From the NCBI GenBank assembly GCA_013396635.1, contig WBMW01005527.1, forward strand, positions 2,314,706-2,378,705: a DNA stretch of 64,000 bases, read 5' to 3'. Under the pieces are notes generated by a model. The model ran no database searches, was not told where the DNA came from, and saw nothing but the letters and a program-made list of their open reading frames with translations. A program made the position numbers and the translations under genes. Position 1 is the first letter of the stretch. Each line of letters starts with the position of its first letter. Below, piece after piece: positions 37,621-50,640 of this stretch. Origin of the DNA: Penelope pileata. Its lineage: Eukaryota; Chordata; Aves; Galliformes; Cracidae.

Positions 37621-38639
37621 GATCACTTTGTTTTCTTGTAGGGCGAAAACAGATGATAATCACATTCAGCCACAGGCAAAAATAGAAGCTGACAACACTG
37701 GTAGAAAAAGATTTATGAAACTTTTTATTGCTTGGGGCAGTATTTTGTAACAAGATAACAGTGTTGTCCCTTAGATAGGAGCAAGAGTGAACAGTTCAGC
37801 TATGTCTTCCTGTCATCTTGGTGCGCTGTGTCTCAAAATGACACAGTTATCACACCATAAATACAGCCCAAAGCATTACAGATGTCTATAAGCAGGATCT
37901 GTATTAATTGTTAATGCGTGAAGAAGAGACAGATCTCTTTATGTTACCCTAGGAGGTAGCAATCTATTTTTTTGAAGAGTATAGAAAATGTAGAGGAATC
38001 AGTTTTGTCTTGTCGTTGCTTGCTTTGAATGGGGTTGGCTCTGAAGATGGTATCATGAGGTGCTGGAGCTGACATAATTCCTTTAATGGTCTTTGCTCTG
38101 GATGGGGCTGACACTTCAAACAGTGTGTTTAGGTGACAGGAGAAAAACAGTTTCTTTAACATGACTTTTGACCATAGAATTTTTTTATTTTTTTCATTAG
38201 CAGATGCATTTTTTTGCAAAAACAACTCATAGGAAAAGGAAAATAATTCAGATTTGAAAAAGCTGCAGTATTGAAAAAGTACTGATGTGTATAGGAAAAT
38301 GTCTTCGTTTAACTATCAGCTTTTAAGATGTGTATGGCACAGAGGTTCCCAGTAACACCTCTGAATTTGGAAACAAGGTGGTGTTGGTAGGACTACAGGA
38401 GAGAGGTGCATGTTCCGCGAGCTGCTGGGGCAGTGGCACAGCCGTGCCTTGCTGCAAGCACCTTCCCTGAACGCCGCCCGTGCCTGCACCAGCAATGCCA
38501 CGCCAGCTTGGTACAAAGCTGTGTATTTACACATGATCACTAGTAGAGAGATGTCTAAATTGTGACACAGATGTATGTGATATAGACGGGTAGACACGCA
38601 GACATGTGGGAGCACAAATCTGGCTTACCCTGGTCAATA

Positions 38640-39080
38640 CTGCGCTCCTCCTGCCCAAGCAGTTCCCTTGTCCCGCTCTTGACAGCTCTCCTGGTTGTTT
38701 CCCTCTCTTTTAATTTACCTGAAAAACCAAGACAAGCTGTCTTGGAGGAGCTCTCCGCCTCTCTATTTTCCTTCTTTTTTAACCTGTCTGCTCTGCTCTG
38801 ATGGTTCCTGTCTCTGTTGCTCACTCTCACCCCAGGAAGATGAGGGGTTCTGCAGCCCCGGAGGCAGCATCCTGTCCTGTCCTCTGCCCTCTCTTCCTGG
38901 CCCTTCTGCTTCCACCTCCTCTTCCTTCATTGCCTCTGTGGCCATGGGCCACCTGGCCCTGCCCAGAGCCCCGTGGGCAGTGCCCACACCACGCTGCTCT
39001 GCACAGGGCTCTGCTGGCAGCCCAGCTCAGGGCCCCATCACCGCCTTGCTTCTGCCCTTCAGTGTTCTTTGCTGAGCAGG
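38640..39080. other. GC-richer pyrimidine-biased intronic block
   Basis: A C/T-rich block with several ctgccc, cctcct and ctgtcc words and a local rise in GC. Overlapping open frames occur on both strands, yet none looks like a protein. No repeat family can be named. It resembles the 28.55-29.1 kb block in composition but shares no obvious sequence. Confidence 0.5.
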
Positions 39081-41174
39081 TGGGAATCATCCTGGTGTGT
39101 CAGGGTGTTGTCCTGCGTAGTCCTGAGCACTCTGCATGTGCATGTGCCCAAGTAACTGTGTATCTAATAAATTGTTAACCTGATGTGCATATAGCCTACC
39201 ATTTCAGAATCTACCTTGTCTTTGCTTCCCTTTTCTTTGATCAGCTAATGTAAATTAACACAGTACAGATTCAAACTGAATCTGTAAATCTCTCTGCTGT
39301 TCATCGGAAGAGAAGGAATCTCATCACTTGAGTTCCTGTCTGGAGCATCGTCTGAAGTATTTATAACTAAGGCCCTAAAAATGTTACAAAGCTAGTAGCA
39401 TGCCATTTCTTTTTACGCAAAATGCACTTCAGTGTGACATATCTGGAGCAGTAGGAAAAGCTAAAATGTTTATTTTGCCGACTGACCGAAGTGAACAAAC
39501 AGATACAAAAAGATCAGAGTTTAAATGAAATTTAATTCATTGCATTCTTTATATTGAAACATGTTTTGAAACAGGCTGAGACTGCACTATATAACGATGT
39601 CTGAATTCCTACCTGATATGGAATATGTTTGAGTCTTTGGAAAGAATTCAAGTAACCATTTTAAGCAGAATTATTGGATTAGGAAAAAGAACTTTTGTGT
39701 ATTTCTGCTTCTAGCTATAAGGATACTCCATGCATACAGGGAAACGTGAATGGAGAAGATGGCATTTAGGGAGGAGATTTCTTAGCAGTGTTTTATCTAA
39801 CAGGGAAGCAAGAGTGTACAAAATTAAAATGAAGTACCCAATTTTGCATTTCTGTGTCGCCAAGACATTATGGTATTTAATGATGACTCTTTCAGATACC
39901 CTCGGAGCTCTGGCACTGCAAATCAGGCTGTTAGGGCAGCGTGCTGCTGTATTTGTGTGTGCACTGTTTCACTCCATTCAGTCATTGCACCAACTTGCTG
40001 CCTTTCTCTTCCCTTTCTTGTTCCTTTTCCTTCTCTTGTTCACCTAGGAAAGGCTTCCCATGCCATTACCATAGTACCATGCCCTTTGCTTTCCAATGGC
40101 ACACACCCCATCGCAGCATAGAGATGAAGTGCCCACTCCTGACCAGGCTGTTGCCCACTGTGGGATCTGAAATAGGACACGGATGGTTCAGGGCTTCAGC
40201 TGCCATCCTCACCGCTGCGTTCCACGTAAGGGTTGCTGCAGTGAGTAGCACCTTTCCATGACTCAAGTTCGCTTCAGTGCAACTTTGCACAGCAGTACAA
40301 AGCTGCCCAATGGCTGAAGGTGGTACCATCTCATGTTGTGGCTCCAGGGTGCAATTAAATCCCAGCACCTTTTTTGCCAGGTGCTGCGGAAGCGTAGCTC
40401 ACACCAGCCATGGTTACACCCAGCGTACACCCACCTTACTGTTCACACAAGCCTATCTTTGTCACTTGCTCCTAAATTTGACTCTGAGGCTGCTTTAGCA
40501 GGAGGTTCCCTCTGTTCAGGGGGTGTATTGCTGCCAAAATGTACTTGTAATGAGAGGGCCAGCTGTTCTCCCCCAGGACCAAGCTTCCACTTTTCCCTTT
40601 AGTTTACTTCTTAATTGTCTCATTGCTGATGAATAATTTAATATTTTTTTTTTCTTGAGTGTTTCATAAATGTAGAGCTTTGTGGAGTCTCAGTTAATAT
40701 AAAGACACCACACTGCAGCACTTCCCCTCCCTTCCCTGCACAGCTTGCTGTGTTTCCCTGAGCTTGTACCAGACAATATGCAAGTAAATTGAAGGAGTGA
40801 AACCGTATCAAGATGTCTATCAGAATCCTACACAGATGTGTAGTTTGGGTTTTGTTCCAGACTACTTCTTTCTGATGCAGAAAATATGCAGGGAGCAGTC
40901 TTTAAGCTTTAATGATGATAGACTCTCAAGCCCTGCAGAGGATAGCACTTGCTCTTACGTTTTTGTTAAAATGTACTAATTAGACATTAGCTTACAAATG
41001 TATTCCTCCCCAGTGGGTAGGACTTCTGTTATGTATCATTTGAAGAACTTATCATGTTTTTTGTTGTGTTATTTTTATTTGCTTGTTTTTTGGTGTTTTT
41101 TTTTTTTGAACACCTACCTAAGAGGTTCTGCAGAAGTATATTGCATTTACAGATCCATGCCCAATGTAAAAATT

Positions 41175-41228
41175 GCCATTCTGTGATTCTGTAAGGTCCC
41201 TTCTAACCCACGACGTTCTATTATCTTT
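41175..41228 (+). mobile_element. CR1 LINE 3' tail fragment, sense
   Basis: This contains ccattctgtgattctgta directly before aggtcccttctaaccc and ends ttctatta. The aggtcccttc core and terminal ttctatt are CR1-like. The octamer-like repeats lie upstream of the core instead of downstream, which suggests a rearranged or nested tail. Only about 50 bp is recognisable. Confidence 0.7.
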
Positions 41229-44200
41229 TTCTCTTTATTGAAATACGTTAGTTAAACATTCCACATGAAAAAAAACTACTTGAAACAATAGTTAAATTGA
41301 AATGTGTTACTTTCTATTAGCACCCACTGGAATTAGTTTTCTTGTGTTTTGCTTTGTTGTGACCAGAGGAATGAATGTGCCAGACAGGCAATCCCTGCTG
41401 CAAGAGGGACAGGACCAAGATGGAACCAGAGGGCTGGGGTCTGGTCACACGATTCAGATTTACTTCATTATTCCCTCGTCGCAATTTGTATTCTTTCAAA
41501 TTTTGCTGATATCCTTACCTTGTGAGGCTTCATTTAAGAAGTACTTTAAGAAAAACACATGGCCGATATCTTAAAGAACACTAATAATTATCATTATTAG
41601 TTACGGTTGTTAGCACCGATCAGTACATGTAACATTCACTAAACGCATTTTTGACAGTTAAGAACTGAGTTCTGGGTTTGAAACACTGAAGCACAGTTAC
41701 TGATGTTTAAGATCTCTTCATACGCCATGCTTTACTTTTCATTTTAGCACCTCTTCTGCCTTTTCACATTTGTGAATATTTATTTCAGAAATACTACCTG
41801 AAAATAAGATCTTTGCTACCTGGACATCTATCTGCCTTTATGAATATGTCAAAGATAATCGTAACATTTGGGAGTTGTGTTTTAGAAGAGATCATACTTG
41901 TTCCTGATCTAGATGCCATATGCATGTACCAACATCAGCGATAACCTTCTCAAGACACAGTCTGATTTTTTTTGTCAGAATAAATTTCCTTATCAGTGAA
42001 GTTGCCTGAGTTGATAAATGAGTGTAAATGAAAATCTTTCGCACATGCAAATAGCAAGACAAGCAGTAAAAATGAATGAATCTTAATTTATCATAATTTA
42101 AAACAATTTAAAAACATATATGCTGTTATTGGCATAGTGACAGACATCTAATGGCAATCCTTTTGCTAGACAAGATTAATTTTTTAAATTTTTTGTTGTC
42201 TTTACTTAACAAAGAAAGAAACACCTAATAATTGTCTCACTACCAAAAACTGTATATAGCTTTAATTTACTGCTAATAACATGATGGTAACTTTCACTTA
42301 AAGTACTGGAGGTGTTTAGGAAAAAAAAATTCTGTTGATCTTGTAATTTCTTAAATCTGGCTTTTCTGTTTCTGAACATTCCTTATAAAATTTCATTGTA
42401 GAAGGCCGTGCAGAAAAGCTTCAATGCTGAACACATCTCTGTGGATAGCTTTGAGGACTTAACATGACACACATCTTTCTTGCATATCAGTCAAGAAATA
42501 GGAAGATTGTGCTGTCATTCGGTGTCATAGTTTTGATATCAAACCAAAGTAACCTCATTGGATTTTTCAAATACAGAATTGCAACTTAATATCTGCTAAA
42601 TTTTCAGTATTTTGCCCAGCTGACACCCCCCACATGAAATTAATACTGTACTTAAACTGTTCTTTTAAACATTTTTAAGGATGTTTTCTCATTACACTCT
42701 GAATCATTTAAAAACTAAGATGAATCAAAATTTTAGTCTTTCTCAGTGGGTAATAATTATTATTCTTGCGAGTTTTGCTCATGTGAAATACAGATTAACT
42801 GATAGTTTAGTAACAAACTTTAAGGCAGTGACATCTGAACAGGTGTCTGAGGGAGCTTGGCAGTGCCTGCGTTAGTGCTCTGTGGAGCAGCTGTGAAGGG
42901 ACCCCTTTGGCTGCCCATCGTGTGGAGGAATGGGGTGGCTTACGGGGACATCTCTGCATGCACAAACACAGTTGCATCCAGGGAAAACTGGTTAGAATCT
43001 TTGACACAAATATACTTCTGCTTCTAATGGGGACATGAGAGCTGCAAACAGTAACTGGCCCTTGAGACTGCCTCAGACCACGTGGATGATGGGAGTTCTT
43101 GATCCAGGTGAACAAAACTAAATCCAGTCCAACAGCATATAGTGTAGAAGAGGGGCTCTAGGATCTTCTGCTCTGATCTCTTGATCTGCTTATATTGCGC
43201 CAAATTAGCTGCTAATCTATATACAGCCTGTACATATAACACACAGTCATCACGGAACCCCCTCCTTACGTGGAAGGCTATTGTCAAGCTACTGTAAAAG
43301 CTCACAGGAAATATTTATTTAGTGTCTTTTTCCTTCATTCCTGCTGACTTCTGCCTTGCCCCCATGTCTCAAAGCAGAAGACCTCCTTGACTTGCTGCAG
43401 AATCCTCCTTATCTCCTTTCCTTCTGCATCGTGGTTTCACAAATTAACATCAGTGTCAAAAGGTTTTGCCCTTGGTCTCCGGATTTTCTGAGGCTCTTCT
43501 TTTACATTATGGCTTTCACTGCCATGAACCTCTTCTGTCCAAGGGATTTAAGCAATTCACACGTACACTTTTGAGCAGAGATGTCAAACATAGGTTTTGA
43601 GTAACTTTTTGCAAGCTTGCAGATTTTTATCTAGAGGTTTTGGCCAAACTACAATCTTGGTATCTAGCCAGGGTTTAGTCTCTCCTATGGCTTTTGTTGG
43701 ATACAGTTCTGCAATCATCCTCTTTTCCTGTTTTAAATTCTTCCTTAGTATTTCCGCCATCATTACTGTGAATGCTGCACTGCACCCAAGAGCTGTTTCT
43801 CTTTTTACAGTTCTGAACTCCACTTACTATTATTCTGGTCTCAGAGACTCTGAAAGAATAAATAGTACATAATTCAATTGTTTTAGCTACTTTTATGCCT
43901 TAAATAGAAAATTGAATCTGTTTCCTCATTACTCAATTAATAATTAATAACTTCTATGGCTCTTTACTTGAGTCTCTTTGCATTTCTGGTCTTCTCAGAA
44001 AAATAAAATCATGGCTTTGAGACAGAGACAGACAGTAAAAGAAGTTGTTACTCTGAGTTCCTAGAATGAAGCAGTTTTTTAAAACCATATCCTATATAGA
44101 CAGCAGGCAGAGCCCCAGTATTTGCTGTCCTCTTGGCTGACACTGGGGCCAGGCAACATTGCCAAAAGATGTTCCAGCTTCCAAGCATTCTTACCTGTTC

Positions 44201-45635
44201 AACAGTGAAGCAGAGTGCCCAGAGAGCACACACGTGTGGCTTCCCCAGGGCTGTGGGTTCCAACTGTCCTGGGAAGCTCCTCCAGGGACCTTGCACATAC
44301 TGGTGTCAGTACGTCTTCGTGTTCTGATGGTTTGTGTGCATTTCTGTTTACTTCCACCACTTGATTACCAGATGGTTCAGTCTACAGGAAAAATGGTATT
44401 TAGTTATTATTTTGCTGCTTTGTTTGGGCTGACAGGGTAATACTGTAAATATTTTTTTTAAAAAAAAAAGCTCTAACCCAGAACAACGGTGGAAGAGCAT
44501 TGTACAGATCTCTGACACGGTTACCTTCAGTCATTTATTTTGAGACACATTCTTGTCTATTTTTTTTATGATTTTAAATGTAATAAGTAGTTTTCAGAAG
44601 GTTTTGGACTCTGCATAATATGTTCTGTGAAGTTTCTGAAACGATGAAACTAACGTATTGCATTAAAGCACCTGTGACTAACATTTCTTTTACACCCACG
44701 GAAAACAGCTTTGTGTGCTAGCTAACAGGGTTATATAAAATCCAAAGTACTCCTGTTATAGCTTCGGGGATGACTTTCTATTGCACCTGACTCCAGACTC
44801 TCAATGAATTGGAAATTACAGTATAATTATTCTTATGTCGACAGGAACATTTTCAGGCTCCCCCTTGAACCATCCAGGGAACCAGCCGCTTTCGAGCTGT
44901 ACTCCTGTCAGGAAAATGTCACCAGGCTTACACTGCTGGCCAAAATACTTCTGCTCAGAAGTTTCCGTATGCTGTTCAGAAAAATGTCTGTCTTCAGTTT
45001 CTCTTTGGTGTGATTCTCAGTGTATCAAATTGAGTGAGCTTTGGAGAGTGTTTGTGTAAGACTTTAGATAGGGTTCAGCTCATTCTACAGAGCCAAGCAT
45101 ATAGAGCAAAATTTAGCATTCTGGATGATGTGTTTTGTGGCAACTATGGTTAACTATTTTTAAGACTTAGAAATATATGCATGCTTTTCTTTTTAGTTCT
45201 TACATCAGTGCCCTCTTCAGGCAAAAGTCGTGCATCTAGACTACAGATGAATATGCCCTTGGTCTCTCTGAAATATGTTTTATGTCTATTTCGTTATTAG
45301 AAAACTAAATGAGAAGTTTGATTGGGAAAGATGTGAAATGCGTGGATTTTATTTTAATTGGAAAGATGACTCTCTAACCTCCCTGTGACTTATATTTCTG
45401 ATATGTAAAATTGGAACTGGTGCACCTTCTTGCGTGCATGTGTATGTGTGTAAAACTGTCACAGGATGCCGAGTCTGCCTAAAGCGTTCTTATTAAAGCG
45501 ATGTGTTTTGCCATTGACAAGCCATTATTTCATGCAGCCAATGCACCTCATGCAGTGAGATAATGCATATTTAAGCGATGTATTTAAGCAAATATAATTA
45601 GTATGTGGCATCTCAGATAGTACTATTTTGTAGGG

Positions 45636-45656
45636 CAGTGGTTTTTAACCTTTTTG
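45636..45656 (+). mobile_element. Possible hAT-Charlie-type terminal inverted repeat
   Basis: The string cagtggtttttaaccttttt is close to the cagtggttctcaaccttttt type terminus of hAT-Charlie DNA transposons in amniotes (from memory). The matching inverted 3' terminus and an 8-bp target duplication were not found nearby, so only one end is visible and the body is not delimited. Confidence 0.35.
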
Positions 45657-48600
45657 TGGATAACACATACTTGAGAAAATTGGTTATCTGCTTGTAGTCC
45701 ATCAGCTTAGACTCTGGTGAAGGGCCCCACGTCTTTGTCTTCTCCCATGGGAGTATGCACACCTCTTTTTCACACTTGTCCTGTGCACACAGGGTGAAGG
45801 CCACGTCTGCTATTTGGCTTGCACAGCACTGAGAGCCAGAGCAAGCTGCAGCTGGCCGTGCCTGGCTGCCCCTGGGTGTCTGCCCAAGCTCCTCAGCACC
45901 GCCGGCCGCGTGATGGAGTAGCAGTCGTGCTCCTTGCACACACCAACAGCCCTGGTCTGGCCAAGTTAATTTGGTTGCTGCTGCTTCTGCCTCCTGAGCG
46001 ATGAACTCGTGCCCTGCGGGCTGGGAGCCAGAGCTGCAGAGCGCTTTCCCAGCTCATACCGCACGAGTATCTGATTGCCTTGTAAGTGGTAAGGTAATTT
46101 ACCTCCAACACTCCCGCAAAGGGCATGGATAAAGCAGTGTATAGATAACAAGTGCTTCATCCACAGCTGCTCGGGGGGGCCTCAGTCAGCACAGGCTATA
46201 GAAACTATAACAAAGTCCTACACTGATACTTTACCTATTAAACCACCTATCCCTTTTTCTGTGATTATCTGGATATTGTGCATTAGAATGAGTCTTGGGG
46301 GTCTTGTTCTCGGTATTTTTTGTTTGTTTGATTTTTTTTTGCTACAGGAAAGTTTTTGATTCTAATATTGTTCAGAGGAGATGGCTGCAGTGCACTGGCA
46401 AAGACTGATAAGTGACTCACAATTTCTAGCACACATTTACTGAATTTTCAGTTAGGAATGTACAGCCTGGGATGACAGCCAGTCATTCAATCTATTCTTG
46501 CCTCAAACACTGTAAAAACATGTGGACAAAAGAAGGAACACCTGGCAAATGGTTTGGTTTTACAGCAAGAGGGAGAGTTAATGACATCCATGGTTATAAG
46601 CAAGACAACTTGCTTCTTTGCAGCATACACTGAAAATATTTTGAGAGCATTGAGATTGCATTTAAACTTTGGCCTTCCATGAAATAATTTGGAGAACAAA
46701 AGGAAACAGAAGAACTAAATCAACTGTAGCATACACCAGAGTTCCCATTGCTGGTGAGAGGCCCTCATCCCATCCCTGCATGCTCCAAGCAAGGCTGAAA
46801 TCTGGGATGTCGGCTCCTTGCACGCAACGTTCTGCTCCTGGGCACTTCGTGCTTGCTTTCCTCCAAGCTCTGTGTAACGTGATCTGCCTTTGGCGAGGAA
46901 TTGAGCTTGGAAGGTGGCTCTGTGGTTCTGTGACAAACCTATTACTCATTGTGATAGCAGATGATGTGGTTTCCTTGAGAAAGCAGTGTGGTGGAGTTAC
47001 TTGAATAAAGAACTAGGAATGCCGAAGACTGGGTTTCTAATGCTGGCTAAGAGGGGTTTTGTGGTTTTAGTTTATTTGTTTTATCTTTCAGTGCATCAGC
47101 TTCATTATTTTTCTGTTTCATGTTCGCATTGTTTAGATGTAGAAGATGCATTGCTGTTCATTTCAGGAAAATAATGTGTTGGTTTTTTTTTCCTTTTTGT
47201 TCTTTTATGAAATGGATTGAGGAGATGTTTATATGTCTATAGCATTTAATCATGGCACAGAGGACAGTGCAGCACAGCTAAGATAGAATCTACATTACTT
47301 TTTTGAGGTAGTGTATACAAAGAACACAGATGCAAGAAAGATACTGCTCTGCTCTCATTAGGGATGCTGCTGATTCTGCCTTGAATTTGGTCTCTGCAGT
47401 GGGAGCTTCACTTCTGCTCACATCCATGTGTTGTGTGGGTTTGTGAACGTACCAAGGAGTTGGAAGAACTTGGAAATTAATTTGACCACAGTGAAGCAGG
47501 TCTGAAGTGTTGCTTAGTGTGCTAGGCAGCATCTGACTTGCAAAAAAGCTGAGAAGCAGCATTTGGGGGCACGTCCTCGGGGCCGTGCTCTTGGGTTCAG
47601 CCTTGGGCTGCAGATCCTGTACTCTGTGTGCACAAAAGTAGGGAATGCCATCATGACAGAGTTGTGCTCAGGATGACTAGTGCCATTTTGCACCTTTCTT
47701 TAGCTGAATGTTACCTCTGAGCTAGCTTCTTTTCTTTAATTGTTTTCCTGAACAAAAGAATGAACAGAACAAAGCATTTTTTCCTACCCTTTTAGCGTTT
47801 TGGTTCGGATTAAACCCAAATAAGTCAATTGAATAATTTGTGCTTGCTTCAAAGACATTTAGATCAAACTTTGTATTCTCAGATTAATTAATTAGAAAAT
47901 AATTTGTCCTCACTCAGCTTCCAATTTGAGCATTTGTAATGAAACACTGCTGATATGCTTGACTACAAGAAGATCTCTGCAGAATCACACACTGGTTCTA
48001 TGGTGTCCTGGTTTGACCATATGGTCATCAGGTCCTGATTTGTCAGAAGAGCTCATTCAATATGCACTAAAATACACTAGGATTAAGTATGTTTGTCTGT
48101 TTGTGAATTTAAATCACAATTAAAAAAATAAAAATAAAAACAGAAACCAAAACAGAGAGGGTACCAATATTTCAGATTACCAGTTCTCTGATTTTTAATG
48201 CAGTTTTAACAGACTTCTTTAATCCTACATGTTGGAGATGAGATAGTGTATTCTGGTGAAACCCCTAGTTAATGTATTAATTGAGAAATGGTATCATTTA
48301 CTCAGCATTTTTCCCCAACCCAGTATTAGCAACTGCTATATTAGAAGTAAAATCTCTTTCCTGATGTACAAAGCTAGACGTATGCCATCAGGGCACTTAC
48401 TGTCTTTAAGCTCCCAAATGCCAGAGCAATCAGCCAGAGGCCGCAGAGCATGCCGTACGGCAAGATAGGTGCTGCCAGCCCTTGGGCTGCGGAGCTGTTG
48501 CAGGGCGAGTGGTTTATTCCTCTGAACTTCTGAGCCCAATGGGTTTGCCAGTACTGCTGCTGAAGTTTTAATTTAGGCAAGGATACTCACAAAGAAGTGC

Positions 48601-50149
48601 TCAGCTGTTCAGATGTTAATCCAGTTTTATAACCCTGGCAAGTTTAATGGTGTTCAATTTCTGCTTATTATTCATTTAAAGAAATCGATAAGAAGCAGCA
48701 TATTAAGATTTTAACTCTCTCCTATATACAAATGTAACCTGTATATATACTTCTATATGTGTGTGTGCATTTTTCCTAGTTAGTATTTATATATGTATAT
48801 ATAGGCTTTTATAGGTTTTAATATGTATCTACATATAACTTTGATATTGGTATTTGATTTTTATTCTACATTAAATGCCACATTTCTCTTATGCAAACAT
48901 TTGAGGTTTTGCAGCTGCAGTATGTGTTCAGTTACTTCTACATCGCTTAGTTTGTGTACTGTGTTTTATATACTGTGTGGAAACTGAGCCTTGCAGCAGA
49001 TCAATTCATGGCAGCCCAAATTCAGTTCTTTCTTCTTTAGCCTTACAGAAATTGCACATTAATAAAAATGCACAGAGTTGTCTCGCTTCTATGAACAGCC
49101 TCTCTGACTTTGTGGTTGCAAGATTCAGTCTCTATATAGCTGACACTACTGTGTCTCTAGGAACAAAACTTTTCTTGTTTGTGTTTATGATTCTTTCCTA
49201 TTTACCCTCTGAAAGGAGCAGCTGAATCAAAAATGAGCTGAGAAAATATGAACCACATGAATCTTCTGAAGTAATTTTTAGCACAAGGGCACACGTCTGT
49301 ATTTTATCACTCATAAAGATCCATTTATTGAAATCCAAATCACTATGCTTTGCTTAGAGCCAGAACACAGGCGATAGGAGACTAATTCCGCTTAAGCTTC
49401 TATGCATGTGGATGTTGTCCAAACACATTTTCTTCCTGCTGTGTCTCACTCCACACACTGTTTGGAAGTGGCACAGGACCTGGTGTAGATTAGACATTTG
49501 ATGTTTTAGGAGGTCCAAATGGGGGTTTTAGGTGTTAACTTTGCTGGGCTAAGCAGTCTTTTCCAAGGTTATTTAAGAGATGGCCAAGGTAAGGTCAGTA
49601 AGGTGGCCAGCCCTTGTGACAGCTCCAGAATTTAGGATGTGTTCCTGAAAAGCTTCTTCTTGTTTGAAACAGGTGCACACCACAGGGTAAGCATTCAGGC
49701 AAAAAGACTTTCAAAGGTGAAGAAACTTCTGTGCAAATTGAAAGCAGCATATGCAGCATCCGGCACTTATCATTCCCTTCCGAAGGTGCCTTGTCACAGG
49801 ACAACTTTCACTTGCCTTGTGCAAGTCTTAATTGGATCTGTGTTGTTTCGCCTTTGGCCTGAAGAAAAGAGCTGTGTCTGCCAAGCCCTATCCTGTGGCT
49901 GTTCCCCAGTTCACTGCTGGCCCAGCCCAGTTCACAGCAGCCCCCTGTGTGTGCCCACCTAGGGCAGGGTGAGGCAGGCGGCCCTGCCGCCATGTTGTAT
50001 GTGACATAACCGATGGGACAGGGCTGGTGGCTTCTCATGGGCCCCTCTCTGGGTTATGAAGAGGAGGGGATCTTAACTTCAGAAATAAGAAGCCTGGAAT
50101 TTTGTACCTATTTTGGTTCCTGGCTACATGGTGTGATTCTTACACGGGA

Positions 50150-50640
50150 TTTGTCCCCCTTGAACAAAAGATTTTAATGTATTGTTTTTTAAATATTGGC
50201 CTTAATGAGCCGATAGTTAATTGAGCATTTCAACAATTTTTCGGCACTTAATTGTTTCATATGGAAATAGATCAGTCTAGCTGCAAATGTTTTCCTCTTG
50301 TGATGCTTTCTTTTATTGTTTGATTCATTAAGTAAAATGTGCTTCAGTTTCTAAAAACAAGCATACATCATTGTAATTATAATTTAGCTAATATTACTTT
50401 TTGTGATTATTATTCACTAGAAAACTACAACTTGATATAACAACTAAAGCACGCCATTCATAATCCACTTAGTGTTTGTTGTGTTTTTTTTTAATTTTGC
50501 TCTTTTTATTAAAATTAAATTATTGCAACATATGGAATTATAAATTTATTTACCATTTTGTGTTTGTTTAGAAAAGTGATTCTGCTAGAACGATACCTCC
50601 TTATTCTATTATCCATGCATGTGCTTTTTAATTTAATCCA
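50150..50640. other. AT-rich repeat-free block, candidate conserved non-coding element
   Basis: About 490 bp just upstream of exon B with no recognisable repeat and many homeodomain-type cores (ttaattg, taattat, tagctaatatta, ttaagt), a SOX-like aacaat and an NKX2-like ccacttag. This texture is typical of deeply conserved non-coding elements in developmental genes, but conservation cannot be judged from one sequence. Confidence 0.25.

Noticed and set aside
38695..39178. Overlapping frames of about 125 codons on both strands
   Set aside because: Low-complexity, C/T-biased DNA; no conserved domain and no splice or start context.
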